Assembly: GCF_964355755.1 (NCBI RefSeq)
Contig: NC_092672.1
Span: 36,328,501 to 36,392,500, forward strand
Reading direction: 5' to 3'
DNA length: 64,000 nt
Source: Antedon mediterranea
Taxonomy: Eukaryota > Echinodermata > Crinoidea > Comatulida > Antedonidae
The position numbers and the translations under genes were made by a program. The notes beneath the pieces were generated by a model. That model was not told where the DNA came from. It saw only the letters and a list, made by a program, of their open reading frames with translations, and searched no databases. Each line of letters begins with the position of its first letter. The first letter of the stretch is position 1. This document shows positions 12,701 through 27,700 of this stretch, one piece after another.

Positions 12701-15700
12701 GAAATATAATAAACACATAATCCACAAGGCCTTTTACAATATACGAAGAATATCTATGTCTACATGTGTTTGTTTTCTTATTTGATGATGATAATGTTGA
12801 TGATGATAATGTTGATGATGATAATGTTGATGATGATAATGTTGATGAAGATAATGTTGATGATGATAATTTTGATGATGATAATGTTGATGATGATAAT
12901 GTTGATGATAATGTTGATGATGATAATGTTGATGATGATAGCGTTGATGATGATAATGTTGATGATGATAATGTTGATGATAATAATGTTGTTGATAATT
13001 ATTATATTGATGATGATGTTTATGATACAGATGATAATATTGAGGATAATGTTGTTGATGATAATGTTGATGATGATAATGTTGATAAAAATGTTGATGA
13101 TGATAATGTTGATGATAATGATGAAAATGTTGATGATAATGATAATTTTGATGATGATAATGATGATAATGGTAATGATGAAAATATTAATGATGATAAT
13201 GAAAATGTTGATGATAATATTGATGACTCTGATAATGTTGATGATAATGATGATAATGTTGTTGATGATAATGAAAATGTTGATGATAATATTGATGACT
13301 CTGATAATGTTGATGATAATGATGATAATGTTGTTAACAATGATGATAACGTGTTGATAATAATGATGATGATGTGGATGATGAAAATGATAATAATGTA
13401 GTTGATAATAACATTGTTGATAATGTTGTTGATGACAATGTTGCTGCTGATGATAATCATGATAATGCTGTTGATGATCATGATGAAGAAAATGTTTTTA
13501 AACTGATGATTTAGAAGATGACATAAGCATGCACAAAATATTGCATTTTCGTTAGTTTGCATTGTTCTGATTACTAACCAACAATTAGAAAACGAAACAT
13601 TCATTCAAAGGAATTAGAGTAGGAATTTATTAATTTGTTAAAGGAAATACTTGCATCTATTAGTAAGTTAGTTTGTTAGTACAAACTAATTGTGTGTTTT
13701 TAATTCAGACATTTGCATTATTTATTATTAATTACATTATATTTATATTAATCTGTATTAATATTAATTTTAAAATTGCACTAATATGTTCATATTCTTG
13801 GGTAATATTAATTTTTTTTTTTTAACCTTATATTCATTTTAGTTTTTTATAATTATTTAAGATAATCGTTATCATTATATAAAAGATAATCTTTCAAATC
13901 AAGCATGAGAAGGTACAGGGCAGACATGCGCAAACGTTATTGCCAACAAGCCATGCATATACTTATATAGCATATAACTTGAATAGAAAGTTACATAATG
14001 TTTAAAACACATTGATGATGTGATGGTCCGATGAGATTAAATGTTGATAAATACAATGATAACAATGAGTCCAAGTAGAACACCAACTGTTATCAATAGG
14101 TAGAATCTTTTCTATATAAGACAAAGTGCATGTATGAATCAGACAGTGTTATGAGAAGGCTATTTTATTTATTTTCCGCACAGTGGCGTAACAGCTAATC
14201 CCGGGGGTCTTAAGGTGGCCCATGAGCAGTGCCCAGAGAAAAAACAGGAATTAAAATGTACCGGAAAGGCTACAAATGTCCGAGCCCTCCAGCGTTGGAA
14301 CTTGGAGGGCCACTTAGGTGCCTAAACCAGGGCCCGCTGCCTCTGCATTACACCACTAGTTCTGCACCACCTGAAGATGGTTTATTACTTTATTCGAATG
14401 GTATTTAAGAATTATGCATGCATGCATTATAAATCATATAATATATGAGTTTAAACAGTAAGAGTTAAAAAATAAGAAAAAAAGGAAGAAAATGTTGAAT
14501 TAAAAAGTTAAACTTTAAGATTAGTAAAGGAAAACATATAGCGTACAAAAAGTAAGTAAAATATTATCAAAGACTACCGGTAATAAATAAAATAAAAGCC
14601 GATATTAGAAAATGTTAAAAAGTAAATAGATGATTGACTAGTTTCTTCAGTAAATAATTGTTACTAAAGAACTACTATGGCATTACTGCATCAACTGCAG
14701 TACATATTTATGATAATTTTTAAATGGTTTGGTAATATCAAAGTTATTTTTAAACAAAGGCAGTACAAATGTTGTTGATGAAATTATTAATTTGAAATTA
14801 ATAATTTGAGTGAATAAAGCAAAATGTATTTAAATTCTATTCTACATAAAAAAGCAAAAATATAATAATATACTCCAAAAAAAATAAGTTTATACAAGAA
14901 AGATGAACGAATTCTTACCTTTTATCATATAGTTGTTTTTATCCATGCTGCTTATTTAATGTTTCTTTAAATATAAATTAAGTTAAAACTTACCACATAT
15001 GTGTTCCTTTTACATCAGTTTCATTTTTCACTTTTTTAAACTACTATACATTATACTGTTACTTCAACACTCAGTGAACAGCAAGTACGTAACTTACAAG
15101 GATCAGAAATAAAAGCTACGTTTCCCTTTAATTAAGTTTAGGTACTGGTGAGACCATGCAGGGATTTTTAGCACTGTGGTAGAGCCTTGTAGAATTTGTA
15201 GGCTAGCATATTAACCAACACCATTATATCACGATAATTGTGTTGACAAACTGTATACTGTATTACGACAAAACATTATTAAATCATAAATATAATCAGC
15301 TAATCTAAAACTAATTTAATACTTTAAAGAACATAAGTATAGAAAATAAGTAAATAATAAACAAACAAAAATAAAATGATAAATACAATTCTACATATAT
15401 TTTAAGCAACAACTTCCAAACACTATTTGATTTTATACTGTAATCAAGAAATGGGGGATAACAGTTTACAAACACTGACAAACAAAATACTGTATGAATC
15501 TGAGAATATAAAAAACACAAAAACACGTGTTCTCATTTCCAACAAGGAATTTAATTGCAATTATCACAACTACCTGATAATTTTTCATACAATTTATTTA
15601 TTATATTGTTCTGCTATATTATTAATAACAATAATAATATTAATAATAGTATTTTACTACACAGCTAAGGCCCAAATGCCAATTTACAGAGCAAAAATAG

Positions 15701-18700
15701 TCAGTAGTTGACATGAAATTGTAGAGTTTTGACATGGCATGAAATTGTAGAGTTTTGACATGACATGACATTGTAGAGTTTTGACATGACATGGCATTGT
15801 AGAGTTTTGACATGACATGACATTGTAGAGTTGGCATGGCATGACATTGTAGAGTTGACATGACCTGACATTGTAGAGTTTTGACATGACATGAAATTGT
15901 AGAGTTTTGACATGACATGACATTGTAGAGTTTTGACATGACATGACATTGTAGAGTTTTGACATGACATTGTAGAGTTGACATGGCATGACATTGTAGT
16001 GTTGACATGACATGAAGAATTGTAGGGTCAAATTTACACTAACTTTGTTGTCAATATAAATAAAAAAAGGGTAGTAATATTAGAAAGGTTTCATAAACAT
16101 AATTATGGAATAATCTCTCACACTACATGACTTCACTGCTATCAGTCATTCTGAGTATGTGCAAAACGACCTTTTACTTGACAGCTATGTAGTCACATGT
16201 AGTACGTAATCCTTAATAAAAATAATTTTTAATGGAGAATTTTAAAAGTGTGATGTGTGATAGATAAAAAAATAGCATTGAAACGATCCAGTGCATTGCA
16301 TGTAAACAAACCATAAGGCAATGATCTTAGTGTGTATAAGCCCAACATGCCACAGATTCATTTCAGTGTAAACTAGACCTTGTACCTATGTGTTAAAATA
16401 TGTAAATTTGTTGTTACTGATTAACTTAATTCTTATTTATCTACGACTACACACATTTTCAGAGAATGAAAATAGTTTTGGTTCCATTAATCAATGGGAC
16501 ATTGTCTTTTTTCAATCTACTGAATCAAAATGTTCTGAAATAAAAGCACAGACTAGCAGTATTCAGTTGACACAACATTCAAATTGTATTTTTCTACATG
16601 ATTAATATTTTGTAAACTATTTAACATGTTTTAAACAAATTAATCTTGGAAAACTGAAAAAAAAAAACCATAAATTATTTACTTTACTAAAAATTCTAGT
16701 TTTAATAACTTGTTTAAAAATCTACTTTATAAGAAATGGAAAAAGAAAAACCTAACACAAACGAAAACACATTTACTAAAATAGTCCAAAAGATAGTTTA
16801 TACAGAGCAGTTTTAAACAGCTTACACTAATAATCTATACATAGTTTACATTTTGACTTTTAACTATTATTTTGTAGGCTTAAACTACATTTACTATACT
16901 ATATCATCATATATTGTATATGAAAAAGAGAAAAAATGTTATAGGGAAAATAAGGTGTTGTCTCTTATCTTGATTTATTGAAAACAAGATGAAATATCTC
17001 AATATTAGAAAGCTGTAACTAATCACGACAAAGTTTATATGGTTTGTGTACACCAATAATCATACTTTTAATTATTCATTTAAGTTTCAACAACATTGAG
17101 CAGTATACATCAACTTGACCATAGCAAGAAGAAGATGCAAGAGATTTGGAGAAATTGGATTAGAAAAAAAAAAGATTAAGATTTATTTTGGGGAACTTCA
17201 TTTCTTTGGAGAAAAGAACAAACATTTGGGGAAAAAAAATAGAACATAATTGAAGAGTTTTATTCTTGGAAACTGAAGTTCTCAGAAAAAGCAAAACTCT
17301 TTTGGAAAAAATCAAAAGGATTTGAAAAGTTTTCTTCTGGGAAACAACATTTTGAGAAAATTAAAGTTGCTGGAAAAGTGGAAAACTGAGTTTTTTACAG
17401 AAAATAGATCAGTAGAAATGGAACAGATCGGTAGAAAATGGAACAAATTTATCATATTTTTATGGGAAAATGTTAAACTTTACAACAAGCTATACTGATA
17501 ATTCCGGATAAATGAATGTTCTTTTACAATTATACCATTCCACTTATAGCTCACCAACAAATGACAAATAAATAATTTTATATAATGTTATAACATTGGA
17601 CCATAATAATATTGGAACCGGACACCAGGACAATCATCAAATTGAATGTGCAAACAAAGATAAAACATTAAATTATCTAATATATCTAACAAAAACAACA
17701 ATAAATTCTTTGTAAAAAATATGTTTAGTTGAATAATTAAGTATCTTAATTTAAGTTTTCATAACTTCTGGTTGAATTTTGCTGGTTTAGAAAAGCAAAC
17801 ACATTTTTATTTTACTATGTTCCATCCTGAAAAACGACAGATGACTAACATTATTATTATACCACAACCATTCACAAATATGAATAAGAAAATTGTTAAA
17901 TATGTATTGTATTGAGCACTTTAAGCCATTACTTCTGCACTACTAAAAACAAACGTTCCTATTTAATGGATTTCAAACAACGTATTCAAAAATTAATAAA
18001 TAAACATAATTTCTATTATTTGACACAATTACTATAAAGATGAATACTACCAGCTTCACCTAGATGTTACAGCTTTTCTTGTGGTCATACTTCAGTTCGT
18101 AAACTTACTGCATTCTGGTAACATACCTGATGCAGCCACAACCTAGTTGACTTAAAAAATGACTTCACTTCTGACTTACATTTTTTGGCATGTTAGTAAG
18201 TGACGCATCCATCTTTGTCAAACCTACAGCTTGGAATCTGGTTTGTAATCTTAACTATAACTATATTTTGCTTCAATTTATATCATAACTAGTGGGTGAT
18301 TTCAGGGTTGTAATAAATATATTCTGCATCCACAAAATAAGTAACATATTACATAATATTTATAAACTTGTTAATAATTATATTCAACTATCCCTTCTAT
18401 TCTTAGATGGCGACTCTGCACTACAAAATGAATTCTACTACTAGTAATACTAGACAATTTCAAACTATTCAGTTTTGTGAAAATATTATGACATATAGGA
18501 AATTGAAACAATCATGGAGCCTAACACTCTACAAAAGCAGCTTCATCACATCCATTATTAAACATAAAATTCAAAAATCAAAACAAGTAAATTTTACCAA
18601 ACCAAAATATATCTTATTTTCAAATGTTACTCATTGCAATACAAAGAAATCTGCACTTGAAACATTTTTTTCTTCTAGTTAGTTTCCACAGTACTGCATA

Positions 18701-21700
18701 GTTTCTACGAATGATTTAAATACAGTATCTCGACCGCAGACAATATATGAACACTATACTATAAATACCAATACCAATAACAATACTTTGTTCAACTTAT
18801 GCATTTTTAAGTACAGGCTATAGCTATTTGGAAAAATGTACAGGTAGCCAAAAAGGACAAACCTGGGCACATAAAATATTGCTACAACTTCCAATCTAAG
18901 TTTCTAAAATGTATACGAGTATTTGTAATACGCTTTGCAATAATAAATAGTGTATAGGCCTATTCAAGGATCTCCCTGGCCTATTATTCCACTAGGTTAA
19001 CACAAGTTTTTCACAAATATCTAATATTCTAAATATTTTCCAATTAAGAATAATAAGTAATTCATGATTAAATTTCTTGCAGACTACTTTTAAATTACAC
19101 TTATTTATTATTTCTGTTGGAATCACAGCATATGAATCAGTAATAAATGTTACATGAACTTTAAGGCAACAAAACCAACGAGGCAACTGATTAAAACTGT
19201 GCAACCAGCTATCATCATGAGTTTTTTCTGTAAAGATATAAATTACAATCCAGGTGGCTTTAACCCAGGTGGCTTTGTCCGTAAAATTCTACAGAACGAC
19301 TACATAAATGACAGTCTTTCAACAAAGATTTCCACATATAACTTCTCATACAGGAACAGAAACACAAGAATTATATTGTTATACAAAATAGAGTTTGTTA
19401 CCCATCTTAGACATTTAAATACAATGTAGAATGCTGTATAGTATTACGACCAAGAAACCAAAACACACAGTAACTTTTGCTTATTTAAAAAGCAAGCCAA
19501 AAAGTCTTTAGTGGGAAGTTAATATTGTCAATTTTAAGCAGGTTTTTGTAATTGATCAACGAATCACACTATAATCATTACACCTAGTTACAAATAGCAT
19601 TAATAAGCAAGCAACTTTACAAAGAATTTTTCTTACGTTAGTTAAAAACTGTTTACAAAGCATAATGTTATTAGATTACTATTTTACAGTATTGGATACA
19701 TTCAACAACTTAAACTAACATTGTGAAAACAGTTTTACAAATAATTTATAAATTTAAAGAATCAAAAAATTAAATACAATACAAATAACAACAAAACCAA
19801 AAACAAACAAAAATCTTTAAATAGTTTCAAATTTGAGAAGTTGAAGTTTCTATTATAACAATGTTAGCAACCTTGGGATGGATAAGTTTATACTAGCTAA
19901 AGGCAGGAACAAATTGACTAGATTCTAACAACAGTACTGCATAGTTTGTGCTAAAAATTAACCGATTAACATTAGCCAATAATTTACCTATAGACAATAC
20001 TGCAAATATTTTGTTCAAAAAAAGTTATATTGTTTTCATTTGATATATACAGCTCGTCATTGGTCTATGAAAACAAAGCCAATAAAGATATTATGAACAG
20101 CTATAATTAGAATAGAGTTTTACATTCAAAGTAGGTATATATCATCCACTATATTAACAAGATTGAAGAAGCAATGTACACTAATTGGAAGTTCTATCTG
20201 TTGACATATACTATAAAACAACTTCACAATATTAAATCACAGGAGAATCTGACCACCTCTTAAAAAAGGAAAGGGTTTAATGATGAAACCCTTTTGTTTA
20301 GCAAAATTAATTTTTGTTGGTGGGGGGAAAATTTTCATAAATATACAGATAATATCTGAAAGTTATTTGATTAATTATTTAATAACCAAAAAAATACTGA
20401 TTTTGAATTCACGATCATCAATACCTGTAGAGTAATTAAGCTTAAGAATCATTATTACTGAATCTTATTCCTACACTGCCTTCACATCATCTTACTAAAC
20501 CTATCTTAAATTGATCTATCTGCCTTCTGTTTAGTGTTATAAAATTTTTATATTTCCCTTATGCGACCTTTGACATAATGATAACTCCAACGATCCCAAT
20601 CAATGCCACACAAGCCAGAATCATCATAATTTTTTTCTGTAAAGATACAAAAACGGAATGGAGAAGCTTCTTCTTTTAACTTTTCTCCAAGTCTTGTGAA
20701 ACAACACGACAAATGTATTCAAAATCTTCTAACACGGGGTTACAAAAAATACATAGAAAGAGGAAACGGAGAGAAATTAAGACTTTGACTCCCATCTAGT
20801 TTGAGTGAAGATGAGATACCTAAATCTTAGAACATTCACAGTTCATTAAAGGCTCTAGATGGTAGGTCAGTTTTACTTTCTCTCACTCTTGTAACTAATC
20901 ACGACGGCGAAGGTACTAAGATAATAATAAGGATCGCTATAATTACGAACAAGACACCACAGCACAAAATTATCATAATTTTTTTCTGCAAGAAAAGAAA
21001 AAGAAAGAGAACTGCAAGCAATTTTATCAGAAGAAATGGGTTTTTTGTTGGAATACTTTTTCTGTCCTCTTATTACTTTTTAAAAAATTCTGTTTTATTC
21101 AACTAAACAATGTCATTAAATTATTGGGTGTGTAAATGACAATCTCACAATCTGTTTTCCGAAAACTTTCTCAATGACTGTTAAGTCTGCATTATTTTAT
21201 AGATGCCCTTCAAGCTGGAAAAAACCAGTTGATATTAATGAGCATCTACTTTTGTTAAATAATTCTATAAATAACCAAATTGTTTTATTATATGAATAAT
21301 TTAGTATAAATAATGACTTATTTTCTTATTCAACTTTACCCAATATCAGCAGGAAGTTCTCTTTTTGTTATGCATCTGGACAAATTTTAAATTTATTAAT
21401 CACAAAGCGTCCACAAATCACAATATTTATTATATATAACTATAAAAAGTTATTATTAAACACAAATTATAAGAAGAATTGATGCGTTTCCTCAATTATA
21501 ATCAGCAATTTAAAATAATGTAGAAATTTTAATATTTTATATAATGTGAACGATAAATTGAAATTGAAAGAGACACACTTATTAATAATACTCGCAAGAT
21601 AATATATTTTTTTTTAGTTTTTGTTGATTTTTCTTTTTTTAAATATTCATACTTTTTTTGGGACTGAAATGGAAACTAATTCTTCTGTATATAAAGATTA

Positions 21701-24700
21701 ATTGGGTCTTCCTGAATCTATTATGTTTGATTGTCATTTTTTGTTTATATACAAACAAACTTATTAAGTTTTAGTCACGATCTTACCCTTATAATATAAC
21801 TTTCAGAACCCTAAATTTTCACTATTTCACAATTGATAGTGTCTCATAAAAGTCCCAAAACTTGAGGGCATACAGACTTTTTCTTTTTTTAGTACCACTT
21901 GTAGAACCATGATGGTAAGTAACATTTCTCAAACAAACAGTGCTTCGGAATAATTTAACATATGGTACAAAAGCATTTATTTTCACTAGTGAAGTTATTT
22001 CAGCAAGCATTTTATTTTTCAGTATTATTAATTTAATATTTGTTTTATTTTTTGTTGGAATATATTGAGGAAACCATCAATTCTCATAAAGTGTTAGTAA
22101 AGTAATTTTAGTATACAATATTAAATTTTATTAAGCCACATTTCTGGTGACAAGCAAGGAATACTACTGGATTTAAAACAATGTCTATCTAGGGAATTAA
22201 AGATTAAAAATATACACACTTTTAGTACATCATACACTCTGTACTACAAATCTATTTGTAAATTGCAGCTACATTACAAAATTCATTTATCTAATCACAT
22301 ATTATATAAATATTTAAAAAACAAATCATAAGTTTGTTTTTAATGTACTCATTTTTTAAGAAAAGCAGAGTATCTTAAAAAATGATGGTACATTAAAAAT
22401 TTATCTTGTGATTGTTTGATTTTCGTAGTAAACAGTGCAGATATGAATGTGCAGAACATGTCAGCATGCGTACAAATAAATATATTAAAAAAAATTTGAC
22501 TTACAAATTCAAAGTGAATATATCAAATAGATGAACTATAAATATACTTCTACACAAAAAACTTGTACACAAAATACTGTGACAGTGGAGATCAACAGAG
22601 GACATTTTTTGAACAAGTGAAGAATTCTGGAATTTTTTGGAATGTTTTGGAAAATTCCGGACAATTCGCTGTACAGAAACTGGACAGACCATCTCTTCTA
22701 CTGTACATGTTTTATTTATAGACTTGTGGACACAATGATAGAGCCATACAATATTACCTCATAGCAACAAGAGATGCCGAAATTAAGTCTAGGTGGCCAG
22801 CTCTTTCTGGCGAGGCTATGAATTGCATGGCCCGCCTCAAGATTCAAGAAATTTATTGGTCCACTTTAAAATGGAAATTTGTTTTGCTCTGTTTCCTATT
22901 TCTTTGTTTTTTCTTTTCTTTCTCAAAATATTCCTATATTTTGGATGAAACCACTGAACAGTCAAACATGAAAAACAGCTAAAAGTACAACTGAAACATG
23001 CAAATTGAATAAACAACACTAAAAATGGAAACATTCAACAAAACAGAAGAAAAACTGTCATTCAATAAAACAAAAATATTGAAAAATGAAACTTCATTAT
23101 ATCATAATAAACATATTTTAACTTTACAAGTGATCATGGTGAAAATATTTCAAAATATAATATACAAAAATATAAAATATGTAATTTAAGCAGAAGGAAC
23201 ATACATAATGCATATATACAGGGAATAGTCAGAGAGGGAACTACAAAGAACAAGCATACAAAATCACAATTATATCGTCAACTATCCTAAAGCTAGCATT
23301 ATTTAATTATAACCCAAAATATCTTTACACTCTTAAGCTCTGTCTACACTATCAAACTTTGTGTGACAAAAAAATGTGATGTGCCCTTATATGGACACGA
23401 TTATGTCATATTACAACCATATTTGGGCATATCACACTTTCTTTGTCAAACTAGTTTAATAGTGTAGACAGAGCTTTTGTTTGTGATTTTCTTGAGTTCG
23501 TTATCGGAGTTGAGTTGACAGCATCCCTAGCATTATTTTAGACTAGTCCTATCATTATACTTCTAAATTTTACATAATTGATTAAAGTCACTATCAAATG
23601 TACAGTTTAAAAACTAATAAATAATTTTATTTTACTTTACAATTAAATCAATTGCAAGACTTCGCTACTGTACTTGGTCACCATGCCAACTATAAAAACA
23701 TCAATGTTACTTTACAAACAAATATTTATAACAAATATTATCTACACATCAAATTTGTTTCAAATGCCTCAACGTGCTGACTGTCAAAATTGAAAAACAC
23801 ATTAAGTACAGATTCGTTAAAATAAGGGCGCTATTACTTCCAAAATTTACTATACACCCGCAGTATTGACATTTTGACCTCATCAACATCAGAAATGTAG
23901 TATAGTATAAATTGTACACTTTGAAACAAAGTTTGTATTTTAATTTTGGCAGCCAGAAGTTAAAAACATTCAAATGCACGTTTTTTATAATAACATCAAG
24001 CAGGTTGATTTACAAACCACTATCATCGAATGTAATATATTTGTATCAACATCAACTGAATAGCAAATCCTATTTAATTATGTCAGTTATTTAAAGATAC
24101 ACAAGATTCAGATGCATAAAATATGTTTACTAATTTAATAGTTTTGAATACGGTACATTATTACTGTATTGATTTAAAAATAAGTCTACTTACAAATTAA
24201 AATGTTTTATTCAAATATAGTGAAAAAAAAAACCTTGAAAACTAATTGTGCTCTATTATAGTACAGGGGTGTTCTAGGAATTTAAAATGTTTGGAACCAA
24301 GCCCTTCTTGAGAGCATGGGCTATTGTCGGTTTATTCAGGTAAGCTAGGCACGAAATATTCCTAATTAGTAGTACTATATTTATCCTATATTTTTCCTAA
24401 TTTGGTTTATACTACAGATACATCATGCATAGGTAACTACATTACCAATGAAAAAGAGGTTCAAAATCTTATTTAACAACATCTTCTTTTACTAAAACAT
24501 ATTCCATAAAGAATTTTAATGAAAGAATTTTGATTGAAGAATTCATTACTGGATTAGTTTATCAAACTTCAAAGGGGGTGGGACATTAAATGTTACTCAA
24601 TTTTCTATATTAAAAATGGGAAATAAATTTTTAATGTTTTTTTTTAAGGAAATTGAATCTCTTTTCATTAAATCTATCACAAAATCAGTAACTAGCAACG

Positions 24701-27700
24701 GAAGTACAGAAGGAAAAGCATTTATACTTACAATGCAGGAAGAATATAGAGATCTCGTGCAATGTCTGGTGCAGATATGTATTACCATAATGTACCTACC
24801 TTACGTGCTTTGCTCTGGTACTTTACTGCCTTCTTAGTGTCAGCAACGGCTGTTGTAACATAGTTGACTGACTGCTCAACATTATATTCAATTAAATCTA
24901 TCATTTCGCCCTACCAAACCCATGTAAGCAGCCATGCAGTAAAAAAGAATACAAGAAAAAAAAAACAGAAGACCTGTTAGTTGCGTTATTTCTTTTGTTT
25001 TCACTTACCCGTCGAGCTTTGCTTTGATAAATAGTGGCTTTTTTTGTTTCGATTTTTGCCGTTTCTACGAAATTAACCGATTGCTCTACATTAAACTCTA
25101 TTTGATCGATCATCTCACCCTATGGAAGCAATATTAGTGAGAAGAACGTTTATGAAAGAACACACAAAAGAAAGTGGTGAAAATGATGAAAACTATAGCT
25201 GTGACCTCTGACCTGATAGACCTTAAGTGACCTTCGTCACCTTACCTTACGGGCACTACTTTGATATACAACCGCTTCTTGTAATTGTTGAGTGCCTTCT
25301 TTAATATAATCCACTGCATTTAAGACGTTGTTTTCTATGCTATCGATCATATCGCCCTAACATCAAGTCAAAAAATCAAGCACATTTTCCATAAAGACAA
25401 TTTTAAAAATACAACTGCCTCAGAAAAAGATATTCCATTAAATGAATTCTTCTGATAATGGCTGGATTATACTGGAGATATCATGATAATGTCTATGACA
25501 AGTGCAACAAAGATTTAAATGAAGTGACTGACAATGAATGAAAGAATATCTGCTGGTCTGTCACAATCCAAGTCTTCAAATAAATTTACTTAAAACAAAT
25601 ACTGCAACAGGATACATGAAGGGTTGCTGACTGCTATCAAACCAGAAGAGCAGTAAACTGCTATGCAGATGAAGTGTGCATCTTTAGTTATGAGGTGTAG
25701 GAGAGTGGTTATTTAAGATAATCTGAATGAAGATGCTGTCCGAGCAAGGCAATATAATTAGATTGCCTTGGTCTGAGGAATAAAAACTTTCTCCATTCCC
25801 AAATTGTGCTTACTATTTTTTGTATGATATTGTCATCCTCAATTGGGGAAATTCAGATTAGGCCTCTACAGACCCACAGCAGCCATAGTTCAGCGACAGG
25901 GGCCAAGAAGGACTAGTAAACCAGGGTAACCCGAAAGATAAACTGGGTTGTTTAAAGCCAGACGGTTTTAAGTCTTAACAAGAAGACTAGTTCTATGACC
26001 AGACCTACTGTCAAGGAAAGGCTTAAACATGTGCTGGTTATATTGCTATGGCTCCTTCTTCTTAACCATTCAGGCAAAATAAATCTACTACTTTTTATGG
26101 AGATTGAAGACATGATGATGAAACTGAATTCAAACAACATAATGTTTTTAAAGCTTATTATTGTTCATAGCCACTTTCCTTGAAGTATGACCTATAGGTA
26201 ATGTGAAATTATGATGTGCAAAAACAACTCATAAAAAACTTTAAAATAATAGTTTTGACAAAAGCCAAAAAACTCTTTAAAAATTGGTACTGTAGGTACA
26301 CTGCCAAATTTTGAAACAATTGAAATCAGCCGACATTATAAAAGAATAATGGAATTTAACTGTAGTAGTAAAACTGTAGATCACCTAAAAATACTGATAT
26401 CTGAAAAAAAAGTGTTTCTGAAACAAAACAGTTTGTGACACATGACAATGAACAAAAGTGGTTACATAGTTTATTTACAAATGACATACTGTATGACATC
26501 AGATGCAAGTTATAAGCATCAAATTCAAGGCCCAGGTCATACTTCAAATTGTTTAAACTACAAACAAAATGGGTTGTTTCTGGTTGCATTGGTGCCTCTG
26601 AAATAGTACTGTAGGCTAACTATTCAGGCACCTCTGGCTGTCCATAGTTTTAACTCTAAAGTATGTATGCATTAATGGTGAAAGGGAAACTAAAATTGCT
26701 GGTGTACTTTATTTAAAAGATAATGCTTTCATTTCTCTGCCTTGACATAAAGTTACATTAGCAAGGTCCTCAATGGTACAGTACATACAGTGAATTAAAA
26801 AAGCTTACCTGGGTCTCCAAAAGGGTTGCCATGTCCATAAACATGTCGTGAAGTTCAGTGATACTTTTCTCAAGTTTAATGATATCGTTATGCCTTGCTT
26901 CGATATCCTGTAACGTCTGTTTAGCTTGTTGTGTGTCCATAATAATCTACAAGAAACATCAGGTCAACGTTTTGTATCCTATTTGGCAAAAGTCGCTATA
27001 CTATGAATTTGATTATCATTAATTAATCAATAACATTTGTATATTTAACTGTCTTCAGATTCAATGAAATCAGAGAATATTAATTACAAGCCTTGTCTAC
27101 ACTATCAAACTTTATGTGACATGACCTGATGGATATCACCACCATATTTAAACATATCACCACCATATTTGGGCACATCACACATTTTTTTCAAACTAGT
27201 TTGATAGTGTAGACAGAACTTTTGGAGTCATTCTACATGCTGACTCAAGTCTGTAGTATTGTCTTATTTTATGTTAGTCCACCACTTGGCGTTTTGATTT
27301 TTGTCTGAAGTATTATACGTATGAAACGCCATATGTGCCAAAATATTAATCTTTTTATTAATATTAAGTCAAAACACAGTCTAGAAACTAGACTATCATG
27401 GTACAGTCTTAGTTGTAGACAACAGCAGTCGCTGTACAGTGGCTGCATTCACCTATCAATCCTTTGTCAGGTACATTTATTTATTCTTTCTTCCTTTATT
27501 GTCAATAAGGTAATGAAAGCACTCAGGAACTGAGTGAAGTACTTCGCAAAATATATCAAGGAAAAATATTCAGAGAGAGAGGGCTCTGTACTATTTGTTT
27601 GTTTGTTTTATCTTTATACTGGGTGACCTCTTCAGTCAAAGACTGATCTCCCAGAGGGCCCAGTTGGTGATCAGTGGCTGTGATGTACTAATACACCGGG

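Larger units (their letters stand above)
20986..24799. other. STX-B intron between SNARE and anchor exons
   Basis: This 3.8-kb interval separates exon 9.3 from the first anchor exon. It holds one MITE (23335-23476) and a dispersed repeat (24255-24348). No other exon was recognised on either strand. Confidence 0.7.

Noticed and set aside
12764-13401. Overlapping 197- and 211-codon plus-strand frames (Met/Ile/Leu-rich and Asp/Asn/Val-rich)
   Set aside because: They are different phases of one stop-free 15-bp minisatellite. There is no homology, start context or splicing support.
14920-14945. Donor-like CTTACC sites near 14918 and 10003 with similar neighbouring bases
   Set aside because: No coding exon with an acceptor could be attached to them; probably chance.
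15640-16031. Met-Ser-Cys-His-rich minus-strand frames
   Set aside because: Three overlapping phases of a 26-bp minisatellite.
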